Shown in pieces: positions 13,715 to 13,999 of a stretch of 13,999 bases of DNA. The DNA lies in contig JAMDDL010000041.1 in the NCBI GenBank assembly GCA_023488645.1, forward strand, positions 1 through 13,999. The letters are read 5' to 3'. Source of the DNA: Actinomycetota bacterium (lineage in GTDB: Bacteria > Actinomycetota > Humimicrobiia > Humimicrobiales > Humimicrobiaceae). Every line of letters starts with the position of its first letter. Position 1 is the stretch's first letter. The notes beneath the pieces are model-generated. The model saw only the letters and a program-made list of their open reading frames with translations. It was not told the DNA's origin and did not search any database. Both the position numbers and the translations under genes were made by a program.

Positions 13715-13999
13715 TTATTTTTTAGCAAAAGTAACAGATTCACGTTCAATAATTGTCGTAGGAATTATGATTCTCTTATTGCTAATTTCCTTACCTTCAA
13801 TAATATCCAAAAGCAAATTCATTGCAATATTTCCCATAAGACTTTTCGGCTGCTTTACTGTTGTAAGCAAAGGATCTGTAAACTGACTGAATAAAATATT
13901 ATCAAATCCCATTACTGAAACATCTTCTGGTACTTTAAAACCTTCGTCTTTTAATGCCCTAATTAAACCAAAAGCAAAAACATCTGCTACAGTAAGAAA
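13715..13999 (-). CDS. LacI/GalR-family transcriptional regulator (partial, C-terminal end)
   Basis: The last 94 residues of a LacI-type repressor; its N-terminus and DNA-binding domain lie beyond the right edge. The open frame runs uninterrupted from the edge through FLTVADVFAFGLIRALKDEG and VPEDVSVMGFDNILFSQFTDPLLTTVKQP, the classic effector-domain signature, to IPTTIIERESV, which is the normal LacI C-terminus. The stop is TAA at 13715. It is codirectional with and 120 bases upstream of the corrinoid gene, so it is a likely local controller of the right-hand genes and suggests a sugar-like inducer. Only partial, so the start and operator cannot be predicted. Confidence 0.93.
   Translation of the reverse strand, partial: FLTVADVFAFGLIRALKDEGFKVPEDVSVMGFDNILFSQFTDPLLTTVKQPKSLMGNIAMNLLLDIIEGKEISNKRIIIPTTIIERESVTFAKK

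Noticed and set aside
1..13999. tRNA, rRNA, insertion sequences, integrase or attachment sites
   Set aside because: No cloverleaf, rRNA-like segment, transposase frame or terminal repeat was seen on either strand.

Overview
The window is about 14 kb of very AT-rich bacterial DNA with AT-only spacers, TTG and GTG starts, and clear AGGAGG-type ribosome binding sites. It reads as a catabolic accessory locus of an anaerobe. A lipoprotein binding protein with an Ala/Thr linker, a microcompartment shell protein and a B12-dependent methyltransferase in one place recall Atribacterota-like or clostridial anaerobes. That assignment is an inference and is not proven by this sequence.

Left part (1-5274, all minus strand): a complete CUT1-type ABC importer read from 5274 towards 1. 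The order is long solute-binding lipoprotein, two permeases, a 64-residue two-helix membrane protein, and two ATPases, the last cut by the window edge. Both ATPases carry Glu where the Q-loop Gln is expected. A 17-bp hairpin separates the binding protein from the permeases.

Middle (5275-7177): a 639-bp AT-rich divergent control region, followed on the plus strand by two overlapping, tandemly duplicated GntR/FCD regulators. The control region holds a minus-strand promoter (TTGACA, 17 bp, TAAGAT) whose start point falls on a perfect 17-bp palindrome, TTGTATATTATATACAA. This has the form of a GntR/FCD operator and suggests that the regulators control the importer.

Right part (7208-13999, all minus strand), in transcription order: the C-terminal end of a LacI-type regulator, a corrinoid protein, an MttB-family methyltransferase without pyrrolysine, a BMC-H microcompartment shell protein, a small cupin, an NAD(P)-dependent aldehyde dehydrogenase and a xylulokinase-like FGGY kinase. 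A good internal promoter (TTGATA, 16 bp, TATAAT) lies between the BMC-H and cupin genes, followed by a perfect 14-bp inverted repeat in the leader.

Interpretation (inference): a carbohydrate- or polyol-like compound, perhaps methylated, is imported. A methyl group is moved to the corrinoid protein by the MttB homologue. The remainder is handled by the kinase and aldehyde dehydrogenase, with an aldehyde step possibly housed in a microcompartment. No vertex protein, signature aldehyde-forming enzyme, methyl-corrinoid:tetrahydrofolate methyltransferase or corrinoid reactivase is in the window, so the pathway is incomplete here. The combination of corrinoid methyltransferase and BMC shell protein is the most unusual point.
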